This document shows positions 32,973 to 42,475 of a stretch of 64,000 bases of DNA, one piece after another. Below the pieces are notes generated by a model that saw only the letters and a list, made by a program, of their open reading frames with translations, searched no databases and was not told where the DNA came from. The position numbers were made by a program, and so were the translations under genes. Each line of letters starts with the position of its first letter. Positions within the stretch are counted from its first letter, which is position 1. This stretch comes from Ampullaceana balthica (Eukaryota > Mollusca > Gastropoda > Lymnaeidae). The stretch is taken from assembly GCA_944989445.1 (NCBI GenBank), contig CALYLW010000041.1, positions 2,009,399 through 2,073,398 of the forward strand. Reading direction: 5' to 3'.

Positions 32973-34636
32973 TGGTACATTGACTTTTGCATCCAAGTCA
33001 ATTGAACATAAATTTTTCATCAGACTTTTGGCATCGATACTATAGCTAAACAATTGTTAAATTATGCATGGCTAAATCTATGGGAATGACTTCAAATAAT
33101 ATTATAGTTATAGGAATGACTTCAAGTCTACGGCGGATTAAAAGGGGGGGGGGCTGAACGGGGTAAAGCCAGGGGCCCCCGATGATTTAGGGGCCCCAAA
33201 AATTATTATTTTCTATAATAAAGGTGGGCAAATGTTTTTATGAAGCCTTGAAAATATAAATAATTTAATAAAATCTCATCTACTAGTCAAGATAAAATGT
33301 CGAAGAGTGTGAAATACGAAATCGTCATCATTTCTAATAATATCTAGGGAAAACTAACTTTAGAAAAACAATCGACTTCTATTTAGTTTGGAAAACTTAC
33401 GACAAAAAACTTTGACATAGTAGAGCATAATTTAATAATCGAATTGTTAACCAACTTCCAAGTTAGTACACTATTTACGGGTTACGACGCTTCGACCTAC
33501 AGACAGACTGCAGTAAGAAGTAAATATTCGAATAAATATGTAATTAAATACTAGTAACGTATATACTCGATCTAAAGCCGACTTTTTTGGGACAAAATCT
33601 AGGGGAAAATTGTGGGGGGGGGGATGGTTCGGCTTACGAGCGGGTCATAGGTGATTTCTGTATGTACATTGAATATCGGTATCCTTAATTAACCTGAATT
33701 ACGTTTTGCGTTCCGTTATTTGCTAAATACCATTCATTCCTTTTGAGCGATTCATCAAGTTCATACCAATGTATTCCCATACTGGATCAGGAATTTCCCA
33801 AATTATTTTTAATATTTTGGAAGAAATTGACATACAAATTCAAGATTGCCGTGGACAGTCATAAGACAATGCTGCAAATATGAGTGGGAAGTAAACTCTG
33901 AGTCCAGACTATTCTTCGTGAGAAGTGCTGTGTTGTTCATTATGTGCCGTCCACAGCTCATTCCCTTAATTTGGTTGGGAAAAGTGCAGCAGAAGGTTGT
34001 CCTGCTGCAACCAGATTTTTTAAATTTTTTATTTACTTATTTTTTTAATTCTGCAAAATCTTTATACCTGGCTTGTTGCATCTATTCATCGTTGGCAGGG
34101 TCTTCAAAAAAAACAACAACAACAACAAAACAACAACAACAAAAAAAAACAATCGAAAAGGTTTCCTGTTAACAAAGCATTGTCTGACACAAGATGGTCA
34201 GCCCGACATGATACTTTTAGATCTGTTAATAAATAATACCATGAGAATACTGCAGGACTGGAAGAATTGGCAACTGACGACAATCAGCCGCCTGACAGTC
34301 CACTTGAAGCAGAAACATTTCGGAAGGAACTTGAACAAATGAAACTCGCTATTTTACTTGAAATTTGGGACACAATTTTAGAAAGATTTCAGAAAATGAA
34401 TGCATCCCTTCAAGATACATTTGTTTAAATATCTTCTTGAGTTTGTTAAAAGACTGCGTTCTGAATTTGATTTCTATGAAGAAAAAAGAAAGGATAAGTC
34501 CGTGGAGAAATAATATAAACAATCTTCAATGTGATTCAAAAAAGAGAAAGTGTCATCTTGATGAAGGGACATCAGCCAAAACAGTATTTTCTCTGAAACA
34601 AAAATTCAAGGTTAAGGTATTCATTGAAACTTTCTT

Positions 34637-34825
34637 CAGCCCTACAACATCGGTTAGACTCATGTGTCAGCCCTACAACATCGGTTAGACGCATGTGTCA
34701 GCCCTACAACATCGGTTAGACTCATGTGTCAGCCCTACAACATCGGTTAGACTCATGTGTCAGCCCTACAACATCGGTTAGACTCATGTGTCAGCCCTAC
34801 AACATCGGTTAGACTCATGTGCATC
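34637..34825. repeat. 31-bp tandem repeat, six copies
   Basis: CAGCCCTACAACATCGGTTA then GACTCATGTGT repeats every 31 bp from 34637. One copy has GACGCATG. It expanded inside the transposase pseudogene. Confidence 0.95.
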
Positions 34826-35242
34826 CATGAGACATTTGGCTTTCTTACAAACCTTACTGAGCTCAGCAATGATGCCATCCGAGGGGCGGCAGCCAAGTAA
34901 AAATGGAAGAATATTCAAGTGATTTCGAAGACTGCTTTTCTTCAGAATTAGTCTAATTTTAAGAACTTTTCAAAAAGTTTATTGTCCAGGCTCAGGGTCA
35001 AGAAAAGGAAGTAGCACAATGTGAAACTCAAAATACATGCACAGAGCTAAATATGTTGCTGTTTTTGAATGAGCAAAATTTTACACAGTCCTTTCCGAAT
35101 TTACACATTGCAGTAATTGCACTTCGCATGTATCTCTCATTGATGACATAAAAGTGCAGCTGAGGGCGATCATTTTCAAAGTTGAAAAAAAATTAATTAT
35201 GAAATTAGAAGTTGCATAGGACAAAAAAGACTGAGTCATCAC

Positions 35243-35426
35243 CATCGTTCCATTTAAGCTGCGAGGTTGCGCAGCCACGCAGATATCTGAACGACGCCGC
35301 GCAGCAATTTCACGTTACCGCGCAGCAAATTTTGTAAAATATTGCACAACAAATGGATGCTGGGAAACTTTGCACACCATTTTTTTTACTTTGCACACGG
35401 ACCAACGAACCTTAGAGGGAACATTG
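35243..35426. mobile_element. MITE family A, copy 2, inside a transposase pseudogene
   Basis: The right end is TTAGAGGGAACATTG. The left end CATCGTTCCATTTAAG is a mutated CAATGTTCCCTCTAAG. The internal CCGCGCAGCAAATTTTGTAA and CTTTGCACAC segments match copies 1 and 3. It separates transposase residues QKRL from LSLMIIE. No clear target duplication remains. Confidence 0.82.
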
Positions 35427-35764
35427 GACTCAGCACTCTCTCTAATGATCATTGAAAGGGAAATAGTAAGCTCACTTAATTTTACTGACTTGATTAAAAA
35501 TCTCGCCATGAGAAAAGTTCGCTAACGAAGGTTCTATAGTTTGAAATAATTAATAATAAATATTTTAATTAAGTGTGGATTCGTGTAACTTTATATTAAT
35601 TTAATTGACTTCTATTTAATTTTTTGTCTTATTTCACCCTGCTTTACAAGTTACACAATCTTATATTAGCTGCTAGTGATAATTTTATTTAAAATTACGC
35701 TGCCTGGACAGGGCCCCAATTTGAATTGCAGCCAGGGGCCCCGGGCAGTCTTAATCCGCCCCTG

Positions 35765-35885
35765 CTTCAAGTAATATTATAGGAATGACTTTATGTAATG
35801 TTATAGGAATAACTTTAAGTAATATTATATGAATGACTTCAAGAAATATTAAAGGAATGACTTTCAGAAATGTTTTAGAATTCAA
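35765..35885. repeat. 26-27-bp repeat interrupted by the hAT insertion
   Basis: AATATTATAGGAATGACTT recurs about five times here and about twice at 33065-33127, on the other side of the hAT. It is degenerate, and the hAT target duplication CTTCAAGT is part of the unit. Confidence 0.82.
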
Positions 35886-36090
35886 TTAATAATATACCTT
35901 CCAGTCACATGTCATTTTGTAGATTGAGAACCAGCCAATATAATCACTTATAATTGTACCAGATATAATCGCCAATAAGCTGATATATTATTAAACACTG
36001 TATTTGATTACGGTATGAGTGAGCCTGAAAAAGACGACAAAAATAAACGAACGTATCGGCAAAAAGTCTTCCTCGGTGAACAAACTAAAA

Positions 36091-36371
36091 TGAGTACGAA
36101 CATAAAGTACGTCACGCTATTTTTGAGCATTTTTAACTCCCCCTCCCCCTTGTCACAAACTGTCACAAATCTCGGACCCCCACCCCCTTAAAGTACGTCA
36201 AACTTTCGAACAAAAATAATTATTTTATTAACAAAATAATTAAAATTTAATATAAAACACCGTCACGTCACACATGGTCAGACACCCCCCTCACCCCCCT
36301 TGTCACAAACTGTCACACTTTCTAAAACTCCCTCCCCCCTCTGGAGCGTGACGTACTTTATGTACGGCCCC
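36091..36371 (-). mobile_element. MITE family B, copy 2, opposite orientation
   Basis: On the minus strand it begins GGGGCCGTACATAAAGTACG and runs collinear with 32704-32972 through GTGACAGTTTGTGACA, CGGTGTTTTATATTAAATTT and AAAAATAGCGTGACGTAC. Together the two copies form an inverted pair around the decayed hAT. Confidence 0.85.
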
Positions 36372-37073
36372 TAAGGTCAATCATCTGCAGAATCTGATCC
36401 ACTGGTACTTTTTGTTTTGCAACAAGGCGAGGCAAAGTAAAACTAAAACAAATAATAATTAACTCATCTGATGGTCTCCAGGGCATTACTCGTACTATTT
36501 ATCACAAAGTTCGAATGAAATCCGTACTACAGTTTTTAAAGAGTTTGTATAATTGATCAGTAACCCTGAACTACATTTATTTATATAAAGTGCGATACAA
36601 TGAAATGTTTAAGTCAATCAAGACAAACATACGAATTGCCTCCCACTAATAATATTAAAAATTAAATACTCATGTTTTCGCGTGACAGGGAAATGATAGT
36701 CTTAAAAGAAAAATTAAAAATACTAGGTATAACTATTAGTTAGACAATATTAATAATTATTATGCATAAATATTTATAATTAATACTTCAAGACGATTGT
36801 CGGTGACATAATTTTTCTTTACTACCTTGAAATGTCTTTTGTGCATCCAAGTCAGAATCAAACGCTTAAATTTCATATTGAAGGTTGGGGTGGCGGTGGA
36901 AATGTCCAGCACGTCACATTCTGATTTATTAAAATTTTATTTATATAGAAAACTACTTTCTGTGAATCAAGTCATAACATATTTTGATTTAATTAGAATG
37001 ACGCCAAAATGTCCCTGAAAATTTAAATTGCCTCAATTACAGTTATCGGAAAAAAAAATCTTTATTGTAATTC
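36372..37073. other. Stretch without recognised gene
   Basis: AT-rich sequence. A 63-codon frame at 36827-37018 is unrecognised. Confidence 0.5.
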
Positions 37074-37173
37074 TTTTGTTAAAAGCAAGTTAAAACGTAT
37101 ATTATTTGTTAAAAGCAAGTTAAAACGTATATTATTTGTTAAAATCAAGTTAAAACGTATATTATTTGTTAAA
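37074..37173. repeat. 30-bp tandem repeat, about 3.3 copies
   Basis: TTGTTAAAAGCAAGTTAAAA then CGTATATTAT repeats with an exact 30-bp period. The third copy has AAAATCAAG. Confidence 0.93.
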
Positions 37174-39716
37174 AACTCAATGATTCGGTAACGTTTCTAA
37201 ATCTCCTACTTATTTACAGAAAAAATGACAGACCTTGTTTCTATTTCTAGAGAGCCCCATTAAGAAAGACTTTGATTTACATTATAGGTTTACTTCACGA
37301 CAAAGAGCATGGGCTCTAAAAATTTCTACTCACAAAAATCAACGAAATAAAATATATTAAAAGAATTTCTCCTAATGGCCCATTGATCTGTTCACACTTA
37401 TAAGGATTGGAATGGTAGCTATCTATTTGTTCTCTCATTCTTTAACCAGTACTCCAGAGGAAAAAGTCTTTCGTCGATGACAGTTGTTGAAATCCCACCT
37501 GTTTCTCCCCCCCCCCTCTTTTCTTTTATTTGGTGGAAGTTGAATGCCTCGCATTGATCCCATAATCCTTATTATTCCAGACAAGACAAAAATCCTGTTC
37601 TTTTATTACTTAACCCTGTTATAAAACAATGTCAAGTCAATGCCAAGATTATCTTTTAAGCTGTCTGGTCAGAGAGTTTTATTATTATTATTAACTTTTT
37701 TGTACTTTAATTTTATCAACACGATTAATCAAAGGCAGCGTTCGCGATTTCATAATTCCATATTATTTGCTTTTCGATATTTGTTTTAGGTCATTTTAAA
37801 AAATGAGAATTAAGAGACGAATGTTATGGTAAAAAATAAACAGGTTTGTAGTGGTGCCAAATGGTCTCCTTTTAATTCAAGTATTTGCGCTTAACTTTTC
37901 ATTGTTTTAGATGCCAACATTGGTCCACTTCTAGTTGGTCAACCTGTTCAAAGCGTGTCCGAAGGAGACCAACGAAACAAACTAAAGGCCGCTTTTCAAT
38001 CACATTTCAAGTCAGAGGGAAACAAATATCATCCCGTCCCCAACTTACAAACTGCCCGTAGTTTTCACTCTCCATACTTTCTCCTCCCCATCTATCTCAC
38101 TGTCCGTATGTGTCAACCCTCCTTACTCTCCCCCTTCCATAATATATCTCACTCCCCATAGTTTTCACACTCCATATTTCCCTCTCCCCATCTGTCTCAC
38201 TGTCCGTATATTTCATCCTTCTTACTTGGATATTATATCCAGAAGAACAATCTTCCTATTCTTGACCACCTTCCATTCCCTGACTTCCATCTTTACTTTG
38301 ACCTTTACCCCCGATGATCGATCACGTGGCCACCACTCAGACCATTTCACGGTCCCATACGTTCCTTTTTGAGCTAGACTTGAATTCCGCCCGCGGTCAG
38401 TACTAAACGCCATTGATTATTGCGATCCAAGAGGAAAAAAAACCAACAAGTGTGTATGTGTGTGTGCGGTTGAGGTTTGGGTAAGGCAGTGGAGAAAGAG
38501 ACAATTGGAATGAGATAGAGAGAGGGGCCCCCTCCCATTCTGGAGCTTGGATGTTCCAAAAACAAGCCAAAGATAAGTGGATTTGTGGATGTATGGATGG
38601 GAATACATTCAACATCGTCTTGAAATAATGAAGGAGCCCATGGCTATAATCTATATTCCGAAATAAAATTCCTCGCTTGAATTTTAGTTGGGGGAATAAT
38701 GCAGTAAGATAAAGAGGTAGGAAAGCGGTACTGATCTTTAAAACGTATAAGGCGGCGCAGAAAATCCTAATGCTCATTAATCATATGTACGGCTATAAAA
38801 CCAACAGTTGAATTGAACAACTTAATGGTAGCACCATCTTCACTTCCTGCCAATAAAATACCAACTTGGAGTCTTCGTCTGCATTAATTGCCCATTGTTC
38901 ATAACGCTGACAGCTGACGAGCCGTAGTCATCGTGTTGTAGCTTCATTTCAGCGGCTCAATGTCAACCTTCCCTCCTTCAGCTGCATAAGAATCCAATGC
39001 AATTATTATAGTGTTATATTTGTAATCTATACAGAGACAGCACATAGGGATATAGGGATTTTAAAAAATCCCATACAGAAGTGAAAGGCAAAAATTTGAA
39101 GTTGATTGCAACCACTACAGAAAACGCACTACATTTATCATAGAGAACATTATCATAAAGAGTCACCGCTGCCGTTAATGGTAATAGTGTTGTCATGACC
39201 TTACATCCTCTGTGACGGACTGAAAAAGAAACAAACACCCCCCCCCCAGAAACACGAAGAAATGAATTCTTCCCTCGCTGCGTTAGCTTATCGCTGGCGT
39301 GCCGCACCAGATGGATCCACGCTGTCAAAACGGCGCTTAGCTTCAGCCGGACCCAAACTTTATTGACCGTGGAGGCAAAGCTGCGATTAGAGCCCGGGTC
39401 GGGGAGTGCCCCCCCTGACACCCGGGGTGGGCGGCTGGGGGCGGGATGCTAACTTGCTGGGGATGACAAATGACCCCCAACATGGGAAGAAAATTAAATC
39501 GAACTGGACACGGCTTTCAAGGGGTCCAGACCAGGGAGTGGCCGAATATGTCAGAAGTCGAAGATTTAGGAGCCGCGAGAACGGACTGTTGGGGTCCGAG
39601 ACTTCCGGGGAGTTTTATGTCCATACTTTGTGGGGCAGCGAACACGATTTGGATATTTCGTCACATTTGACCTATGACTTTGTGTCTTTGGACCTTGAGC
39701 AATGTCCGCGAAAAAA
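37174..39716. other. Stretch without a supported gene
   Basis: AT-rich with GC-richer patches at 38030-38420 and 39200-39640. Frames at 38403-38777 (minus), 39014-39421 (minus) and 39406-39762 (plus) have no recognisable domains, overlap opposite-strand frames and show no codon-level signal I can defend. The 39.4-39.6 kb patch is the most exon-like in composition, but no start or splice model was convincing. Confidence 0.4.
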
Positions 39717-39867
39717 AGATTTTATCGTATCTTATCTATTACAGACGCTCCTTCTATACTGAATATTATTGTTTCCAACGCTTATCCATGGTTATGTCTA
39801 GTCTTGCATTTTTATAAGAGTTTTAAATGTTGATAGAGTGTTGGTTTTCTGTTTTTTTTCAGGCAAC
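39717..39867 (-). repeat. Dispersed LINE-tail-like repeat, minus copy
   Basis: The minus strand reads AAAACCAACACTCTATCAAC, then a segment with GGATAAGCG, and ends CAGTATAGAAGGAGCGTCTG, TAATAGATAAGATA. It is collinear over about 130-150 bp with the plus-strand copy at 57135-57262. It lies just downstream, in the transcription sense, of the minus-strand LINE at 40044-41080, so it may be that LINE's 3' UTR and tail. Confidence 0.72.
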
Positions 39868-40043
39868 CCAACCTACGCCCGAATTCCGGACGGGAAGAAC
39901 GAGCATTTGTGTGTTTGTTCTTGCTTGCGGAATAAGTAAACTGCTTTTATCCCTCTGTCTATCTGAGTATTGTGTTCGATTATCTTTGTGTTGTATTTTC
40001 AATTTAGGGTTAATTGCCTTTTTTATTATTACTACTTTGCTTT

Positions 40044-41080
40044 TTTTTCATTTGTCCCCTAGTGTTTCAAGGTTTAATGATTTAACTAATGGCGTTACTC
40101 TTGTCAGTTCTGAATATTCTCCAGTAATGAATATGACAGCTCTTTTTTTAAAATTTATTGTAGTTTATCAAAGTCTTCTTTCGTGGTTGGGTCCCATACA
40201 GAAGATTCATATACTAAAACAGGTCTCACCAAAGTAAGGTTGCGTTTTAGTTTTAAAAAAATTATTATTACATCTGTCAAAGGTTCTCTTTATAATACAA
40301 CTAGTGCATTACCCGTCAAAAATGACGGAAGTTTTCAGCTGAAATCTATTTATTTTCAAGAAAAAAAATGCACATCAGAATAAAAAGTAATGTAATGCAG
40401 AACTTTTATTTATTTATTTATTTTTATTTTATTCATTTATTTTCATATTGCACAATTGTATGTGGAACGTTCAAAAAGAGTTATTTTTGGTGCAGTAAAT
40501 TGGTGCTCTGCTTTCTAAAATTAGTAGCGTCACGGACAGACAGACATGACAGACGGGACATACATTGCAAATTATGCATATTGATGTTTAAAAAAAAACT
40601 GCTTCATTGACAAGCGGATTCCATGAAAATTTCTCATTTATTATTACTCCTAAATATGTTGCATCTTTAGTTTGGATTTTTTTTTCCACGTATGAAATAT
40701 TTTGAATGTATTTGTTTCTTTTTCTTTGTTACTCTTAACAGTTGACACTTTTCTGGGTGGAAAGACATAATTAAATCAGATTCTCATTTTATTACTTCAT
40801 CTATGTCTTTTCGTAAAATTTTGCTATCTTGTTCTGATTTAATTGTTCTATAGATTATACAATCATCAACAAATAATCTAACCTTTGTCCCTTTTGAGAT
40901 GCTGTTGGATAAATCATTTATATAAGTTAAAAAAATATTGGATCTTAAGACAGTTTCTTTTAAAGTCAATGAACAAGTTAAATTTTGTAATTTATGTAAA
41001 TTTAGTGAGGTTAACAATGATATATAAATAGACTCATTCCAACTGCATAGAAAAGATAGTTTTGAAATAATCTTCAAATT
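40044..41080 (-). pseudogene. CR1/Jockey-like LINE reverse transcriptase, degenerate
   Basis: On the minus strand, FLTYINDL and RLFVDDCIIYR (the F/YxDD catalytic box as FVDD) lie in the 97-codon frame 40784-41077. A TGA, probably a former Trp codon, follows IDEVIK, then the same frame gives ESDLIMSFHPEKCQLLRVTK. Further on come NLTLVRPVLVYESSVWDPTT, KEDFDKL and, in another frame, VTPLVKSLNLETLG near 40060-40110. The order palm, connector, thumb is that of CR1/Jockey LINEs. A small Helitron (40301-40584) is inserted between the connector and VRPVL segments. The endonuclease and N-terminal part are absent. The element is not functional. Confidence 0.85.
40301..40584 (-). mobile_element. Small non-autonomous Helitron inside the LINE
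   Basis: On the minus strand the 5' end TCAATATGCATAATTTGC follows an A (complement of 40585). The 3' end has a perfect hairpin, CCGTCA-TTTT-TGACGG, then GTAATGCA and CTAG (40304-40301) followed by T. Size is 284 bp. The insertion is exactly between A and T, and the LINE reading continues on either side of it. The 3' hairpin is the best preserved of the Helitrons here. Confidence 0.87.
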
Positions 41081-41807
41081 AAAAAAAAATATTTATTTTC
41101 AAAACTTAAGTAAATATTAATTGTTAATTTTAAATAAGATGCTAGTAATGTTTTTTCTACCTTACTTTATATTTGGCAATGCACTTACTTCTTTCAAGCA
41201 TGCCACAAAGTCATATTCGGACAGTCGACTTTTATTTTATTTGAGACTATATTCTTTATACAAAATCGAATTATAAAAATCATTGTAGATTTGAACCCGA
41301 ACTCTACCTCGTCCAGAACTTATAATTAATCCCATTTTTCGAAATCATTGGAAGAGTTGATGTTTGGATTGATTCAATCAAGTAAGTCTATCACTATATA
41401 TTCTTGAAAGAAACTTCCATTTAAACAAAATTTCGTTGGTCAAATTAGATTCCTGATTATTGGTGTAACATTAGGAGGCCTTGTCGTATAATGGCGGAAA
41501 TCTATTAATAGAAATATTGGGGTTATTCAGTTTTACATTTGTCCTTAAGATGTTAATTTGAAGAGTTCCCATCTTTAAAAAAAAACAACTGTTTGTTTGG
41601 AATGAATTAGTTTCGCATTAATTTTTGTAAAAAAAAATAAAATAAAAATCTATTTATTCTGGTGCTGAAGTTGTGTTTAAAAGAATACTGAAAGAATAAT
41701 AATACAAAACTACTTTGGAACTACTACAAAATAGAACGTACTAACTCGCATGCTGGTACAAACAGTAATAATGAACTTTTTAAAAATTTAAATGTAAAAA
41801 CACGTTT
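41081..41807. other. Stretch without recognised gene
   Basis: AT-rich sequence. It may include further upstream, unrecognisable LINE sequence. Confidence 0.45.
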
Positions 41808-42093
41808 CCGTTCTCTTACTCTTATCTATACAGACACTCCTTCTATACAGAAGATTAATGCGTCCACAGACCACGACAGATGATCTGTTGGCAAGTGATG
41901 CAGCGTTCACGGGCCACGGCTTTGAGGGGTCCACGCATTACACAGCCGCCTAACTAGTGTTAGGTACCCATTCGGAGCTGGGTGACTCAGGGACGCCCTA
42001 GGCCCCGGGGACAAATCCTTGCCATCGCACGGATTCGAACCCGTGACCATCGGTACGCCAGTCGAGCGCGCTGCCACTCGACCACCGTGTCCT
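41808..42093 (-). mobile_element. tRNA-derived SINE
   Basis: On the minus strand it starts near 42093 with a tRNA-like head: A box TGGTCGAGTGG and B box GGTTCGAATCC (within 42028-42045), an intact RNA polymerase III promoter pair. The T arm CACGG/CCGTG pairs, and GGACA/TGTCC forms an acceptor-like stem. One base is missing relative to a functional T arm, so this is a SINE head and not a tRNA gene. The body has GAGTCACCCAGCTCCGAATG and GGGTACCTAACACTAGTT, a core I recall from mollusc SINEs. The 3' end has CTTCTGTATAGAAGGAGTGT then CTGTATAGATAAGAG, nearly the same tail as at 39717 and 57262. Confidence 0.85.
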
Positions 42094-42409
42094 TTGAATT
42101 GTTTCTTCACCCTCAACGCCAATAAATGTAGCAATAGGCTGGGATATCTGAATAGGGAGATAAGTAAAATAAAAGGGGGTGGAGGAGGGATGTATAAAAA
42201 AAAGCGGGGCGTGCTTCTAAGGCACCAACAAATTCGTCTTGACATAGCGCCATTATCATATAGGCGAGCCACCCCATTCTCGTCTCATGAACACGTTTTA
42301 AGTTTGTGCTGGGGGAGGGGGGGTGCGGGGCGGGGGTACAGAGCAATCAATACCGACCAGATCACTGGCTCCTGATGTGCTGGTCCCAAGTTGGCGCTTG
42401 GTGTGTGTA
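42094..42409. other. Stretch without recognised gene
   Basis: Mixed composition with G-runs near 42300-42335. Overlapping frames on both strands are unrecognised. Confidence 0.45.
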
Positions 42410-42475
42410 CGAACGTGTGTGTGTGTGTGTAAGTGTGTGTGTGTAAGTGTTTGTGTGTGTGTGTGTGTGTGGATG
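42410..42475. repeat. Interrupted (GT)n microsatellite
   Basis: GT runs are interrupted by AAG at 42431 and 42445 and by a TT. They give mirror His/Thr and Cys/Val frames of no coding significance. Confidence 0.92.

Larger units (their letters stand above)
33845..35523 (+). pseudogene. ZMYM-type hAT transposase pseudogene
   Basis: Fragments appear in the expected order but in shifting frames. First DNAANMSGK (about 33865-33895), part of the catalytic-core region. Then a helical segment, EIWDTILERFQKMNASLQD, followed after a stop by YLLEFVKRLRSEFDFYEEKR and, in another frame, SPWRNNINNLQCDSKKRK (about 34495-34555). Last comes a C-terminal tail with FPNLHIAVIALRMYLS, RSCIGQKRL and LSLMIIEREIVSSLNFTDLI. 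Several stops, frameshifts, an AAC run (34108-34150), a 31-bp tandem repeat (34637-34825) and a MITE (35243-35426) disrupt it. It is clearly dead. Its tail resembles that of the 17.8 kb remnant, so the two belong to the same broad hAT branch. Confidence 0.87.
33128..35764 (+). mobile_element. hAT transposon, decayed, with 8-bp TSD
   Basis: The perfect direct repeat CTTCAAGT flanks the element at 33120-33127 and 35765-35772. The reverse complement of the right end reads CAGGGGCGGATTAAGACTGC, and the left end carries CGGCGGATTAA, the same terminus with a damaged CAGGG. Subterminal GCCAGGGGCCCC occurs on both sides. The interior holds a plus-strand transposase pseudogene, a 31-bp tandem repeat and a nested MITE. 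The insertion target is a 26-27-bp minisatellite that continues on both sides (33065-33127 and 35765-35885). Confidence 0.9.

Noticed and set aside
39406..39762. 118-codon ORF as a host exon
   Set aside because: Composition is exon-like at first, but the frame runs into the LINE-tail repeat, an opposite-strand frame overlaps its start region, and no family motif is seen.
42005..42093. Functional tRNA gene on the minus strand
   Set aside because: A and B boxes are intact, but the T arm is one base short, the anticodon arm does not fold cleanly, and a SINE body follows directly.
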